Numbered from the stretch's first letter, positions 7,959-17,100 are shown. The stretch: 35,383 bases of DNA from an uncultured Acidimicrobiaceae bacterium (GCA_947258985.1 CAMYKI010000026.1:1-35383); one strand, 5' to 3'. The notes: generated by a model not told the origin, from the sequence alone. A program made the numbers and translations.

Positions 7959-9167
7959 CTACCGATCGATCGCTTGCCAGTAGAGCTCTATCGGATGCAA
8001 GACCTTGAAGCCACGACCCAGGTGGGCGCGCAACTGGATCTCGCATCCCGGATTGGCCGAAACGACAGTCTTCGGTCCCGCCGCTGTGATTTGCTCGACC
8101 TTGCGTCGTCCCAACTCCTCTGCCGTGTCCGGCTCGTACACCATGTAGAGCCCCGCCGCCCCACAACACAGGGCATCCGGGTCTATGTCGACAGGGTTGT
8201 ATCCGGCCGCACGGACAATCGCCCGGGGCGCATCGATGATGCGTTGCGCGTGCCGCAGATGGCAAGGGTCATGGACGGCGACATCACCGCGGTTCCGCGA
8301 GATCCGGGGAAGCCTTCCCTCTTCGATGAGCTCGGCGACGAACTCGGTGATATCTCTGGTGCGGGCCGCCACCGACTCCCCGCCGTCGGCCCAATGTGCG
8401 TAGTCCTTCAGATGCGCCGAACAACCGGCTGCATCCGAGACTATGTAGTCGTAGCCGTCGAATGCCGCGACGTTTCGAGCCGCCATCGCCGCAGCATTTC
8501 CGGCGGCCCCCTCGTGTGCCGCCAGGGCCCCACAACAACGCTGCGTCTCCGGACTGTCAACCTGGTAGCCGGCGATTTGGAGCACCCCACGGGTGGCGTC
8601 ATGGACATCCGGGAACCATTGATCCATTACGCATCCGGCGAGAAGTGCGACGGTGCCGGCCGGGACCGCAGGTGACAGGTCATGTACCCCGACAGCCGAG
8701 TGAGGAAAGACCCGCTGACGACGCAGGCCGCGCGCCAACCGCATCCGACGCGGCAGCAGCCGCATCACGCCCAGCCGCTGTATCAGAGCAACCCCGCTGG
8801 TGAGGAGGGCCAGGAGCCACTTCATGTTGAGGAGACGCCCGACGAGAAGCCGACGAATCCGTCCACTCGTTGTGGGGCGGCGTTCGGCAAGCCGGGCCCG
8901 GGCTCCCTCCATCATCTGCCCGAAGGGCACGAGGGACGGACAGGCTGCTTCGCAAGCGCGGCACTGCAGGCAGTACGAGAGGATTCCGGCGTAGGTGTCG
9001 TCTGCCTCGACTCGACCGTCGGCAACAGCGCCCATTGCTGTCAGCCGGCCGCGGGGAGAGGCAATCTCGTCACCTGTTATCCGGAATGTCGGGCAGTGGG
9101 GCAGACAGAGACCGCACGTGACACAGGCATCGAGCTGCTCCGAGCTGGGACCGAGCGACAGTTTCAT
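7959..9167 (-). CDS. glcF: Glycolate oxidase-like iron-sulfur subunit
   Basis: Electron-transfer subunit of a membrane-associated 2-hydroxyacid (glycolate/D-lactate-type) dehydrogenase. Two 4Fe-4S motifs stand near the N-terminus: CVTCGLCLPHCPT, then CLQCRACEAACPS. Two CCG-domain motifs of the heterodisulfide-reductase/GlcF type follow (RCCGAL and LCCGAAGLY). The 402-residue length is typical of GlcF. Start ATG 9167 is chosen because its first base is shared with the TGA of glcE (TGATG junction), giving translational coupling; the longer upstream frame overlaps glcE. This is the last gene of the hyuAB-glcDEF operon. The substrate is not proven; glycolate, lactate or 2-hydroxyglutarate are possible. 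Confidence 0.92.
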   Translation of the reverse strand: MKLSLGPSSEQLDACVTCGLCLPHCPTFRITGDEIASPRGRLTAMGAVADGRVEADDTYAGILSYCLQCRACEAACPSLVPFGQMMEGARARLAERRPTTSGRIRRLLVGRLLNMKWLLALLTSGVALIQRLGVMRLLPRRMRLARGLRRQRVFPHSAVGVHDLSPAVPAGTVALLAGCVMDQWFPDVHDATRGVLQIAGYQVDSPETQRCCGALAAHEGAAGNAAAMAARNVAAFDGYDYIVSDAAGCSAHLKDYAHWADGGESVAARTRDITEFVAELIEEGRLPRISRNRGDVAVHDPCHLRHAQRIIDAPRAIVRAAGYNPVDIDPDALCCGAAGLYMVYEPDTAEELGRRKVEQITAAGPKTVVSANPGCEIQLRAHLGRGFKVLHPIELYWQAIDR

Positions 9168-10288
9168 CAAATCCCTCCCGGAAGGATGCCGGGGTTGGCT
9201 ATCCCGATCGGATCGAACGCGGCCTTCACCCGCCGTTGCAGTTCGAGCGATTGCGGGGCAGCACCCCATGGATCCAGAGACGAATCCAGAGGTGACCGGG
9301 TGACGACCAAGGAACCGCCTATCGCCTCTGCCTCCCGACGGATGCTGGTTAGCTCGCCCGGGTCCTCTTCCTCGACGACGAACCGGATTTCACCAACTCC
9401 GTGGGCAGCTTGAAATGCCCAGCCCAGTTGTCGGATCCCGCGCACAAAACGGCTGGTATCACCGGCCGGCACCCGCAAACTCAGTTCCCAACGGCCGGCA
9501 AGCGGATCGGGCCACCGGTGGCCGGCCACCAAACGGCCGTCGAGCTGCTCTGCCTGAACTTCGATCTCTGCACCGGTCCCGGCCAGATAGGCGACGCTCT
9601 TGGTTTCGGTCTCGACTACCGCCAGCGGCCGATACGCCGTGCGCAGCGCCGCCTCGGGGTCGCCAATCTCGACCATGCCCTGGTCGGTGGACAGGGGCCA
9701 GAGCTTCAGGCACACCTGTCCGATCAGACCGAGTGAACCATACGAGCCGACGGCGAGACGGGAAACGTCGTACCCGGTGACGTTCTTGACGAGACGCCCT
9801 CCCCCGCGAACGCGGCGTCCGTCACCGGTGGCGAGGACGACCTCGAGCACGCGGTCCCGGGTGGGGCCGTAGCGCAAGCGCCGCCACCCCGACAGACCGG
9901 CCGCAACGACACCTCCCACCGTGGCCCCTGGTGCGATCTCGGGGAGCACCGCGGTCTGGCGACGCTGCTGCAGCTGCGCTTCCAGCTCAGCAACGGGGAC
10001 CCCGGCCTCGACCACGATCGTCATGTCCTCGACCTGCCAGTCGACCACCTTGTTGAGCCGGCTCGTCCCCACAACCACGTCCGGAGTCACCGGGTTGCCG
10101 ATGCTTTGATGGGTTCCGCCACCCCAGAACAGCACCTTCATGTCGTTGGCCGCAGCAAACCCGAGCACGGCCACGGCTTCGTCAATCCGTTCCGGCAAAA
10201 TGGTGAACTCGACATCGGGCGCACCCGGGATCGGGTCAGACATCAGACCCCGGGCCAGCTTGGCAAGTTGAGCCTTGAGCGCGGTCAC
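9167..10288 (-). CDS. glcE: Glycolate oxidase-like FAD-binding subunit GlcE
   Basis: Second flavin-domain subunit of the GlcDEF-type dehydrogenase. The 373-residue protein has the PCMH/FAD-binding-4 fold: VLFWGGGTHQSIGNP near residue 52, LNKVVDWQVEDMTIVVEAGV, and GATVGGVVAAGLSGWRRLRYGPTRDRVL, followed by the KNVTGYDVSRL segment. It is shorter than GlcD and lacks GlcD's C-terminal substrate domain, as expected for GlcE. The GTG start at 10288 overlaps the glcD TGA by four bases (GTGA), and its own stop overlaps the glcF start. Overlaps on both sides point to coupled translation of a stoichiometric complex. Confidence 0.9.
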   Translation of the reverse strand: MTALKAQLAKLARGLMSDPIPGAPDVEFTILPERIDEAVAVLGFAAANDMKVLFWGGGTHQSIGNPVTPDVVVGTSRLNKVVDWQVEDMTIVVEAGVPVAELEAQLQQRRQTAVLPEIAPGATVGGVVAAGLSGWRRLRYGPTRDRVLEVVLATGDGRRVRGGGRLVKNVTGYDVSRLAVGSYGSLGLIGQVCLKLWPLSTDQGMVEIGDPEAALRTAYRPLAVVETETKSVAYLAGTGAEIEVQAEQLDGRLVAGHRWPDPLAGRWELSLRVPAGDTSRFVRGIRQLGWAFQAAHGVGEIRFVVEEEDPGELTSIRREAEAIGGSLVVTRSPLDSSLDPWGAAPQSLELQRRVKAAFDPIGIANPGILPGGI

Positions 10289-11706
10289 GACGCCGTCTCC
10301 CCGGGGAGTACATTCAGCCCGTAGTCGTAGCAGCGCGCCCCGCGGGGTAGGACCTTGCCCGGATTGAGCAACCCGACCCCGTCAAAGGCATCGCGCAACC
10401 TCGCCTGCGCGTCGAGATCTACCGGCTCGAATACGAGGCCCATCAGATCCCGCTTCTCCAACCCGACCCCGTGCTCGCCGGTAAGTGAGCCGCCGGCGGC
10501 AACCGAGACCCGCACCATCTCCTCGGCGGCGGTCCGAACCCGCTCGCTCATACCGGGCTCCCTGCTGTCATAGGCAACGAGTGGGTGGAGATTGCCGTCA
10601 CCTGCGTGAAACACATTGAGCATCTTGATCCCGTAGCGCTCGCCGATGGCGTACACCTGGCTGATCACTTCAGCAAGTTTGGTGCGGGGTACGACCGTGT
10701 CGTGCAGGTAATAGTCGGGTGCGGCCTGAGCGACCGCTCCAAAGGCGTTCTTCCTGGCTTTCCACAGAAGCGCCCTCTCCGCCTCATCTGCGGCAACCTT
10801 CACGGAGGTGGCTCCGGCCTCCCTACTGATCCGTTCCACGATCTCCGCCTCGGCAGTAACGCCGGATTCGAGGCCGACCAGTTCCGCAAGCAGCACGGCA
10901 ACCGCATCGACGGGAAGCCCTCCCTTGATGAAGTTCTCCACGGCGATGACCATGGGCTGGTCCATCATCTCGAGAGCCGCAGGAACGATTCCAGCAGCAA
11001 TGGTGTCAGAGACCGCGGCCGCAGCGGCTTCTATCGAGTCGAATGTCAGCAACAAAGTCCGTACCGCAGGGGGGTTCTCGGTCAGTTTCACCAAGACCTT
11101 GGTGACAATCCCGAGGGTCCCTTCCGAACCGACGACCACAGCCCGCAGATCCAAGCCGGGTGGGTCCGGGGCCTTTCCGCCAAGTATCAACACGTCACCC
11201 TCGGCCGTGACCATCTCCAGCCCGAGGATATGCGCAACCGTGGTTCCCTCCGCGAGACAGTGTGGCCCGCCGGCGTTGGTGGCGACGTTCCCTCCAATGG
11301 TGCAAGCTGCCTGTGACGATGGATCCGGGGCGTAGTGAAGGCCAAGGTGATCGGTTGCTCGAGAGAGATCGAGGTTGAAAACGCCGGCCCCTACCCATGC
11401 GGTCCTTGCGTGATCATCCACCTCCCAGATGCGATTCATCCTGGTAAGCACGATCAGGAGCGCAGGATCTTCCGGGACGGCGCCACCGGCCAGTCCCGTT
11501 CCCGCCCCTCTGGCGACAATCGGCATGCCGTGATCACGAGCTATGCGCACGCAGGCGGCTACCTCCTGGGTGGTCTCCGGAAGAACCGCCGCGGCTACCT
11601 CTCCGCTCGTTGCGCCGGCATCTTTGTTGTAGATGAGCAATTCGAGCGGATGAGAGTGAACTCGTTCAGATCCGAGAGTCGACCGGAGTTGCTCGACGAG
11701 TGTCAT
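10285..11706 (-). CDS. glcD: Glycolate oxidase-like FAD-linked subunit GlcD
   Basis: Catalytic FAD subunit of a 2-hydroxyacid dehydrogenase of the GlcD/D-lactate dehydrogenase family. The 473-residue protein contains PIVARGAGTGLAGGAVP (FAD pyrophosphate loop), IGGNVATNAGGPH and VVGSEGTLGIVTK in the PCMH domain, then the C-terminal substrate domain with NVFHAGDGNLHP and GEHGVGLEKR. The ATG at 11706 gives a family-length product, though no strong Shine-Dalgarno precedes it. It follows hyuB after 51 bases on the same strand, and glcE and glcF follow with overlapping stops and starts. Family identity is secure; the exact substrate (glycolate, D-lactate, D-2-hydroxyglutarate) is not determined. 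Confidence 0.93.
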   Translation of the reverse strand: MTLVEQLRSTLGSERVHSHPLELLIYNKDAGATSGEVAAAVLPETTQEVAACVRIARDHGMPIVARGAGTGLAGGAVPEDPALLIVLTRMNRIWEVDDHARTAWVGAGVFNLDLSRATDHLGLHYAPDPSSQAACTIGGNVATNAGGPHCLAEGTTVAHILGLEMVTAEGDVLILGGKAPDPPGLDLRAVVVGSEGTLGIVTKVLVKLTENPPAVRTLLLTFDSIEAAAAAVSDTIAAGIVPAALEMMDQPMVIAVENFIKGGLPVDAVAVLLAELVGLESGVTAEAEIVERISREAGATSVKVAADEAERALLWKARKNAFGAVAQAAPDYYLHDTVVPRTKLAEVISQVYAIGERYGIKMLNVFHAGDGNLHPLVAYDSREPGMSERVRTAAEEMVRVSVAAGGSLTGEHGVGLEKRDLMGLVFEPVDLDAQARLRDAFDGVGLLNPGKVLPRGARCYDYGLNVLPGETAS

Positions 11707-11757
11707 AAGACAAGGTTACCGGCCCCGCACGAAGGCTTCGCTGTCGGGCATCGATGA

Positions 11758-13299
11758 TCAGGATCCCCAGCCCCCACCGCCGGGGGTGAGCACCAGCAGC
11801 CGGTCCCCGGGACGAACCTCGATCGTCGTCTTACCGGGCAGACGCTCCCGGGAACCATTGCGCTTGATGAGCCAGTCCTCACCAACCGCTCCCGAGCCAC
11901 CCCCCGCCAGACCCCAGGGAGCATTGCGCCGCCGTTCTCCGACCAGCGAGACCGACGCCCTCACCAGGAACTCGATCTCACGTTCGATACCGTCCCCACC
12001 CGGATAGAGGCCGGCGCCTCCGCTTCCGCTGCGGAGCCCGTAACGCAGCACCCGCAACGGGTAGTGGGCTTCAAGCGACTCGATCGGGGTGTTCTTGGTG
12101 TTGGTCATGCCCGTGTGAATGCCGGACTGCCCACGCCGCCCCGGCCGACCCCCTTGACCGCCGCCGAGGGTCTCGTAGTAGGCGAAGTCGTCGTTGCCGA
12201 TTAGTACGTTATTCATAGTTCCCTGGCCGGCTGCCGGAACCCGATCGGGGGCGGCCTGGGCGAGAGCTCCGAGCAGCGTGTCGGCGATCCTCTGGCTGGT
12301 CTCGACATTGCCCGCGGCGACCGCGGCCGGTGGGTTGGCATTGACCAGAGATCCGGCCGGAGCTTCGAGCTGCATCGGCCGATAGCAGCCGCCATTCGCC
12401 GGGATACTCGGATCAGTCGCCACCCTCACCGCGTAGTACAGACAGGAGCGGGTCACCGCGCTCACGGCGTTGATGTTGCCGGCAACCTGCGGGCTGGTTC
12501 CCGCAAAGTCGGCGATCAGGTGGGCTCCGTCGACGATGACCGCCACGCTCACCGGGAGGTCGTCTTCCTTCCACTCCATGAAATCCGTGAACTCGAATTC
12601 ACCATCTGGCAAGTCGGTGATGGCAGCTTTCATCCGCCGTTCGCCATAATCGAGCAATGCCGACACGACCGCGTCGTATTCGCGCAACCCGGTTGCCGTG
12701 GCGAGTTGCTCGATCCTGGTGGCCCCAGCCTCATTGGCCCCGAGTTGGGCCGACAGATCGCCGAGTCTCTCTGCAGGAGTCCTGGTTGCCTCGAGAAACG
12801 GCCCGGTGAAACTCTCCAGCCATATGCCGTTGCGAACGGCCGGCACCGGGGCAACCCTGTGGCCCTCCTGGTCGACCTCGGTGGCGTGTGCCGGCATTGA
12901 CCCGGGGGCCTCGCCGCCAACATCCGCATGATGGGCGCGGTTGGCGACCCAGCCGACATGGATGGCACCAACATGGACCGGACGGACGAGGGTCAGATCG
13001 TTGAGATGCGTGCCCCCGTGATATGGATCGTTCACGGCGTACTGGGTATCGGCCTCCACCCGATCCCCGAACGAATCGAGAACAGCCCTCACCGATGCGG
13101 GCATCGAGCCGAGATGCACGGGGATGTGCTCAGCCTGGGCCAGCATTTCGCCGGAGGGCACGAAGACGGCGGCGGAGCAATCGGCCCGCTCCTTGATGTT
13201 CGGCGAGTATGCGGTGCGGCGCAGAACGACACCCATCTCGGTGGCGATCGCCGCAAGTCGGTTCCTGGCGACCTCGAGTGTCACCGGGTGGATGCTCAC
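11758..13299 (-). CDS. hyuB: Hydantoinase B / oxoprolinase subunit B
   Basis: Partner of HyuA in an ATP-dependent hydantoinase or 5-oxoprolinase that opens cyclic amide rings. The 513-residue protein shows family hallmarks: HPVTLEVARNRLAAIATEMG at the start, RTAYSPNIKERADCSAAVF, DPYHGGTHLNDLTLV, and a glycine-rich C-terminus (GGGQGGRPGRRGQSG, RSGSGGAGLYPGGDG, LTPGGGGWG). The GTG start at 13299 (VSIHPVTL) is chosen because it forms a GTGA overlap with the hyuA stop; the frame remains open to 13527 but that extension lies inside hyuA. Acetone carboxylase alpha is a related alternative, but the size and two-gene arrangement favour HyuB. The natural substrate is unknown. Confidence 0.92.
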   Translation of the reverse strand: MSIHPVTLEVARNRLAAIATEMGVVLRRTAYSPNIKERADCSAAVFVPSGEMLAQAEHIPVHLGSMPASVRAVLDSFGDRVEADTQYAVNDPYHGGTHLNDLTLVRPVHVGAIHVGWVANRAHHADVGGEAPGSMPAHATEVDQEGHRVAPVPAVRNGIWLESFTGPFLEATRTPAERLGDLSAQLGANEAGATRIEQLATATGLREYDAVVSALLDYGERRMKAAITDLPDGEFEFTDFMEWKEDDLPVSVAVIVDGAHLIADFAGTSPQVAGNINAVSAVTRSCLYYAVRVATDPSIPANGGCYRPMQLEAPAGSLVNANPPAAVAAGNVETSQRIADTLLGALAQAAPDRVPAAGQGTMNNVLIGNDDFAYYETLGGGQGGRPGRRGQSGIHTGMTNTKNTPIESLEAHYPLRVLRYGLRSGSGGAGLYPGGDGIEREIEFLVRASVSLVGERRRNAPWGLAGGGSGAVGEDWLIKRNGSRERLPGKTTIEVRPGDRLLVLTPGGGGWGS

Positions 13300-15233
13300 C
13301 ACTCCACCTCCAGCGTACCGCTGCCGTGGACGCGGGCCCGTTCCCCCGGCGCGAGGTACGTCGTCGCGTCCGTCTCCTCGACCACGGCAGGGCCGACTAT
13401 CTCCGCTCCCGGAGCGAGCCCTGCCCGGTTGTATACGGCGGCATCGACCGGGCCGGCGCCGGTGAGAACTGTCCTGCCGACCCGCACGGCAACTCCCCGC
13501 GGCCTCACTTCGGGAAGGTCGGCCCATGTGATGAGAGGTCGTCCGATGCTCTCGGCCCGCACTGTGACGACCTCGACCGGATCCTCGTATCTGGCGAAGC
13601 CGTTCTGCTCGAGGTGCAACCGTTGAAAACGCTCAATCAAACTGGGCCAGCCGTCCCCCGGTGCGTAGGGCACTGTGGTCTCGTGCGACTGGCCGCGGTA
13701 GCGGACATCCGCAAACCCCGCAGTGCTCTCTACATCGGCACCACCGTCCGCGAGTCGGGCCGACGACTCGGCAACGACTCGGGCGACGGCACCGTCGAGA
13801 TCGTCGCCTCCAGCGAGATGGACCGACAGACCGATGTCGATGCGAGGTGGGCTCAACAGAAGACCGAGGGCAGAGAAGACACCCGAATACGGCGGGATCA
13901 CCGCTCCGGCCATGCCCAGCTTGCGGGCGAGCGCAGTGGCATGGAGACCCCCGGCTCCGCCAAAAGCCACGAGGGCAGCCCGGCGCGGATCCGCTCCCTG
14001 TTCTATCGACACCGTGCGGATCGCACCCGCCATCACTTCCTCGATCACCTCGACCACGCCGAGCGCGGTTGCCTCCACGCTCATCCCGAGCTGATCGCCT
14101 ATCGCCTGCAGCGACTCGGCCGCCAGCCGCGAGTGCAGAGGAAGCGAGCCCGCAAGAACACCGCCGGGATCGATTCTCCCGAGCGCCACATTGGCGTCGG
14201 TAACCGCAGGCTCTCGCCCTCCGTTCCCGTAACAGGCCGGCCCCGGCACAGCACCGGCCGACCGGGGGCCGACTCGGAGAGACCCACCGTCATCGACCCA
14301 GCCGACCGAGCCCCCACCGGCTCCAACCGTGTGCACTGCGACCGCCGGCATCCGGCATGGGTAGCCGGCTACCGGACGCTCGTACGAAACCTCCGGGCGG
14401 CCGTTCTCGATACGGCACACATCCGTCGAGGTGCCCCCCATGTCGAACGACACAAGACTGCTGCGCCCCAGTGCTTCTCCAATCGCACTTGCCGCCACCA
14501 CACCGCCCGCCGGACCCGAGAGAAGAATCGCCGCGGGAAGGGCTGCCGCCTGACGGATCGGGATCAACCCTCCGGAGGACCGCATTACCTGGATGTCCGG
14601 GGGCAACCCGACCGCTTCGGCTCGGGTAACGAGTCGACTCAGATACCGACCAGTCTCCGGCATGAGGTAGGCGTTGAGCACCGTGGTGATCGTCCGCTCA
14701 TACTCGCGGAACTCGGGGACAACATCGCTCGATAGCGAGATCGCCAGGTCGGGACGCACCACTCTGATTGCTTCGGCTATTGCCCGTTCCTCGGTCGAGC
14801 GCTCGTAACCGTAGAGCAGCGATATCGCCACAGCCTCCACTCCACTCAGTTCTCCCGGTAGATCGCGCGTGTCCCCTTCGAACCGAAGCCGGCGTGGCAC
14901 CAGCGCGGGCGCCCTGTCATCAAAGCTGTCATATAGCGAAGGGCGATCTTGGCGGCCGATCTCAATGACGTCGCTGAATCCCGGGGTCGTAACCAATGCC
15001 GTCACGGCACCGCGCTGCTCGAGGAGCGCGTTGGTGGCGACGGTGGTGCCGTGTAGAAGAAGGCTTGGGTCGACCGGCACCTGCTCCGCAGCGGCTACCA
15101 CGCCGACACTCTGATCGTCAGGAGTGGATGAGACCTTCCCGGCGCGCAGTGTTCTTCCATTCCATCCAACGGCATCGGTGAAGGTACCTCCGACGTCGAT
15201 TGCCAGAGCTGCCGGGGCATCGTTCGCACTCAA
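13296..15233 (-). CDS. hyuA: Hydantoinase A / oxoprolinase subunit A
   Basis: ATP-binding subunit of the HyuA/oxoprolinase/acetone carboxylase-beta family (ASKHA fold). The 645-residue protein has the phosphate-1 motif ALAIDVGGTFTDAV at the N-terminus, LLHGTTVATNALLEQRGA, SFDMGGTSTDVCRI (phosphate-2-like), and AFGGAGGLHATALARKLG (adenosine motif) with a C-terminal beta-rich domain. TTG at 15233 is selected because AGGGGTGA lies about 9 bases upstream on the minus strand; an ATG 7 bases further upstream is out of frame. First gene of the hyuAB-glcDEF operon, divergent from the Nfu_N gene with only 33 bases between starts. 5-oxoproline, hydantoin and N-methylhydantoin are all possible substrates. 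Confidence 0.92.
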   Translation of the reverse strand: MSANDAPAALAIDVGGTFTDAVGWNGRTLRAGKVSSTPDDQSVGVVAAAEQVPVDPSLLLHGTTVATNALLEQRGAVTALVTTPGFSDVIEIGRQDRPSLYDSFDDRAPALVPRRLRFEGDTRDLPGELSGVEAVAISLLYGYERSTEERAIAEAIRVVRPDLAISLSSDVVPEFREYERTITTVLNAYLMPETGRYLSRLVTRAEAVGLPPDIQVMRSSGGLIPIRQAAALPAAILLSGPAGGVVAASAIGEALGRSSLVSFDMGGTSTDVCRIENGRPEVSYERPVAGYPCRMPAVAVHTVGAGGGSVGWVDDGGSLRVGPRSAGAVPGPACYGNGGREPAVTDANVALGRIDPGGVLAGSLPLHSRLAAESLQAIGDQLGMSVEATALGVVEVIEEVMAGAIRTVSIEQGADPRRAALVAFGGAGGLHATALARKLGMAGAVIPPYSGVFSALGLLLSPPRIDIGLSVHLAGGDDLDGAVARVVAESSARLADGGADVESTAGFADVRYRGQSHETTVPYAPGDGWPSLIERFQRLHLEQNGFARYEDPVEVVTVRAESIGRPLITWADLPEVRPRGVAVRVGRTVLTGAGPVDAAVYNRAGLAPGAEIVGPAVVEETDATTYLAPGERARVHGSGTLEVEW

Positions 15234-15266
15234 GTACCATCACCCCTGGTCGAGAGTGAGGTTTCG

Positions 15267-15524
15267 ATGCCGGTAACAGTCAGTTCCACACCCAACCCAA
15301 ACGCCGCCAAGTTCACCGTAGGTGTGCCGGTCGGGGGCCCGATGACGTTCGTGCCGAGCCAACCGACAGACGATCCTCTCGGTTCGGCTCTGCTGGGGAT
15401 TCCCGGAGTTGCCAGTGTCTTCTTGACTGCAGACTTTGTCACCCTCAACAAGTTACCGGACGCCGCCTGGGATTCGATCATCGACCCGGCCACGGCGATC
15501 CTGGAAGCTCACTTCGACGGGTAA
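15267..15524 (+). CDS. Nfu/NifU N-terminal domain protein, 85 aa
   Basis: Small cytoplasmic protein consisting only of the scaffold-protein Nfu N-terminal domain. The diagnostic start is TPNPNAAKFTVG at about residues 8-19, followed by DPLGSALLGIPGVASVFLTADFVTLNK, the conserved core. It lacks the CxxC-containing NifU C-terminal domain, so it cannot carry an iron-sulfur cluster by that route; its role is unknown (possibly accessory to Fe-S or redox proteins). The ATG at 15267 has GTGAGG about 5 bases upstream. It diverges from hyuA across 33 bases and converges on the ABC-F gene with 5 bases between stops. Confidence 0.85.
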   Translation: MPVTVSSTPNPNAAKFTVGVPVGGPMTFVPSQPTDDPLGSALLGIPGVASVFLTADFVTLNKLPDAAWDSIIDPATAILEAHFDG

Positions 15525-15529
15525 CCGGC

Positions 15530-17023
15530 TCACTCCACAGATAACCGACCGCCGCTCAAAGTCCATTGAGTCTGCGTTGTCTCGCGGGCAAACTCGTCGT
15601 CGTGGGTGACTACGACGAGCGCTCCCGGATACGCCGCCAGCGCCTTTTCGAGCCGCTCTATCGACGGCAGGTCGAGATGGTTAGTTGGTTCATCGAGTAG
15701 CAGCGCCCACACCCCCTTGCCCAGCCCGGACGCAATCAACAGTTTGCGGGCCTCACCGGGAGACGGCTTGTCGGTAGCGAGAATTCGCTTCGGATCCGAG
15801 CCGAGTACTCCAACGATGCCGAGAACCCGACCTTTGGTGGCGGCATCGAGTGCCTGTACTTCTGCGACGAGGGCCCCGGTCTCGGTCTCGGTCAGCTCCT
15901 GAGGAAGGTGGAGCAGGCGCGATGGCTCGATTGTGGAGGTCTTCATCAGCCGGGCGAGCAGGGTCGACTTCCCCGCTCCGTTGGGGCCCGCCAGGAGCAC
16001 CCGGTCCTCCCGGTCCAGGGCCACGCTTATCTCCTCGGCCAGGACGGTGTCACCTATCCGCAGCGGACCATCGAACGAGAGCAGCCGCTTGCGCCGGGAC
16101 GGTTCGTAGTCGAAGTACAGATCTCCGCCGAGGAGACGCGTGACCTCAAACGATTCAGCCGTCGCCCGCAGCCGTTCCGCTTCGTCACGCAGTAGATGAA
16201 TCTCATGCGATCCTTGCCGCTGTCCGCCCTCGAACTTCCCCTTCTTCTCCATGGAGCGAGCGTCTCTGTCCTTGATACTTGCGGTGCGCAATTGTCGCTT
16301 GTGACGGGCCGTCTTCGTTGCCGAGGCGCGCCGCTTGTCGGCCAACCTCCGTTCGGCTCTGCGCTGTTCGGCCCGGACCCCTTGATAGCCTTCCAGCTGC
16401 TCTTGGGCGGCATGTTCCCAGGCGGCTCGTGCCGTGTCGTAGTTGCCGTTCCATGTGCTGACCCCACTTGGATCGACTCGCGAAATCCGCCGGCAGAGTC
16501 TGTTCAGGACTCGTCGGTCGTGCGAGATGATCACGCCGACTCCGCGGTAGCGGTCGAGGGCATCGAGCAGGAGATCACGAGCGGTTGGATCGAGGTGGTT
16601 GGTCGGCTCGTCGAGCAGGAGTACGTCGGGATCCTGATACAGCGCCGCCCCGATTTGCCATCGTTTGCGCTCGCCCGGAGACAGGGACGGCCACCGATCC
16701 AGATCCTCGCGATGCAGCCCCAGTCGGCCAGACAAGCTGCGAGCTTCGCCGTCCCACGCCGCAGCCAGCGTCTTGATGTCATCCCCCAGTTGATCCGCCG
16801 TCTGCGGGCAATGGACGACGATGCCGTCGGGAGGATCCAGGTCGACACGTCCGCGGCTGGGGCTGAGGCTGCCCCCGATCAGTTGAAGCAGGGTTGTCTT
16901 GCCCGTGCCATTCGGGCCGACGACGCCGGTCCATCCCGCACCGAGGGACAGGGAGACATCGTCGAGAATCGGGACGGCGGACGAATACGAGAACGAAAGA
17001 TTGTGCAAATGAACGGCAGGCAT
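15530..17023 (-). CDS. ABC-F family ATPase (ribosome-associated, possible antibiotic-resistance type)
   Basis: Soluble protein with two tandem ABC ATPase domains and no membrane segment. Domain 1 has Walker A GPNGTGKT (36-43), signature LSPGE (114-118) and LLLDEPTNHLD (135-145). A long, strongly basic interdomain linker follows (rich in RRAERR, KRRASATK), then domain 2 with GPNGAGKST, PSPGE and LLLDEPTNHLD. ABC-F proteins act on ribosomes; some confer resistance to macrolides, lincosamides, streptogramins or pleuromutilins, others are housekeeping factors. Its 497-residue length is close to Lsa-type resistance proteins, but sequence alone does not settle this. ATG 17023 is preferred because GGGAG lies 5 bases upstream; an in-frame ATG at 17110 lacks a ribosome binding site. 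The leader may contain an attenuator. Confidence 0.9.
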   Translation of the reverse strand: MPAVHLHNLSFSYSSAVPILDDVSLSLGAGWTGVVGPNGTGKTTLLQLIGGSLSPSRGRVDLDPPDGIVVHCPQTADQLGDDIKTLAAAWDGEARSLSGRLGLHREDLDRWPSLSPGERKRWQIGAALYQDPDVLLLDEPTNHLDPTARDLLLDALDRYRGVGVIISHDRRVLNRLCRRISRVDPSGVSTWNGNYDTARAAWEHAAQEQLEGYQGVRAEQRRAERRLADKRRASATKTARHKRQLRTASIKDRDARSMEKKGKFEGGQRQGSHEIHLLRDEAERLRATAESFEVTRLLGGDLYFDYEPSRRKRLLSFDGPLRIGDTVLAEEISVALDREDRVLLAGPNGAGKSTLLARLMKTSTIEPSRLLHLPQELTETETGALVAEVQALDAATKGRVLGIVGVLGSDPKRILATDKPSPGEARKLLIASGLGKGVWALLLDEPTNHLDLPSIERLEKALAAYPGALVVVTHDDEFARETTQTQWTLSGGRLSVE

Positions 17024-17100
17024 GGTTACTCCCGGAATGGCCGACGCTAGCGGCGCCGGTGGCGGTGATTTCCTGGAGTTACTTGCGCATTCCGTCCTCT
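17024..17100 (-). promoter_or_regulatory. Candidate translational attenuator: three-codon leader ORF and anti-SD stem
   Basis: On the minus strand, AGAGG (17100-17096) precedes ATG CGC AAG TAA (17090-17079), encoding Met-Arg-Lys. The sequence ACTCC (17079-17075), which begins at the last base of this stop codon, is the exact complement of GGAGT (17032-17028), which overlaps the GGGAG ribosome binding site of the ABC-F gene. A ribosome held at the leader stop would cover ACTCC and free the site. The pairing is seen directly; the regulatory role is inference. Confidence 0.35.

Noticed and set aside
13209-14735. 508-codon plus-strand open frame opposite hyuA/hyuB
   Set aside because: Antisense shadow of two clear family members; composition is Arg/Pro/His-rich with no domain features.
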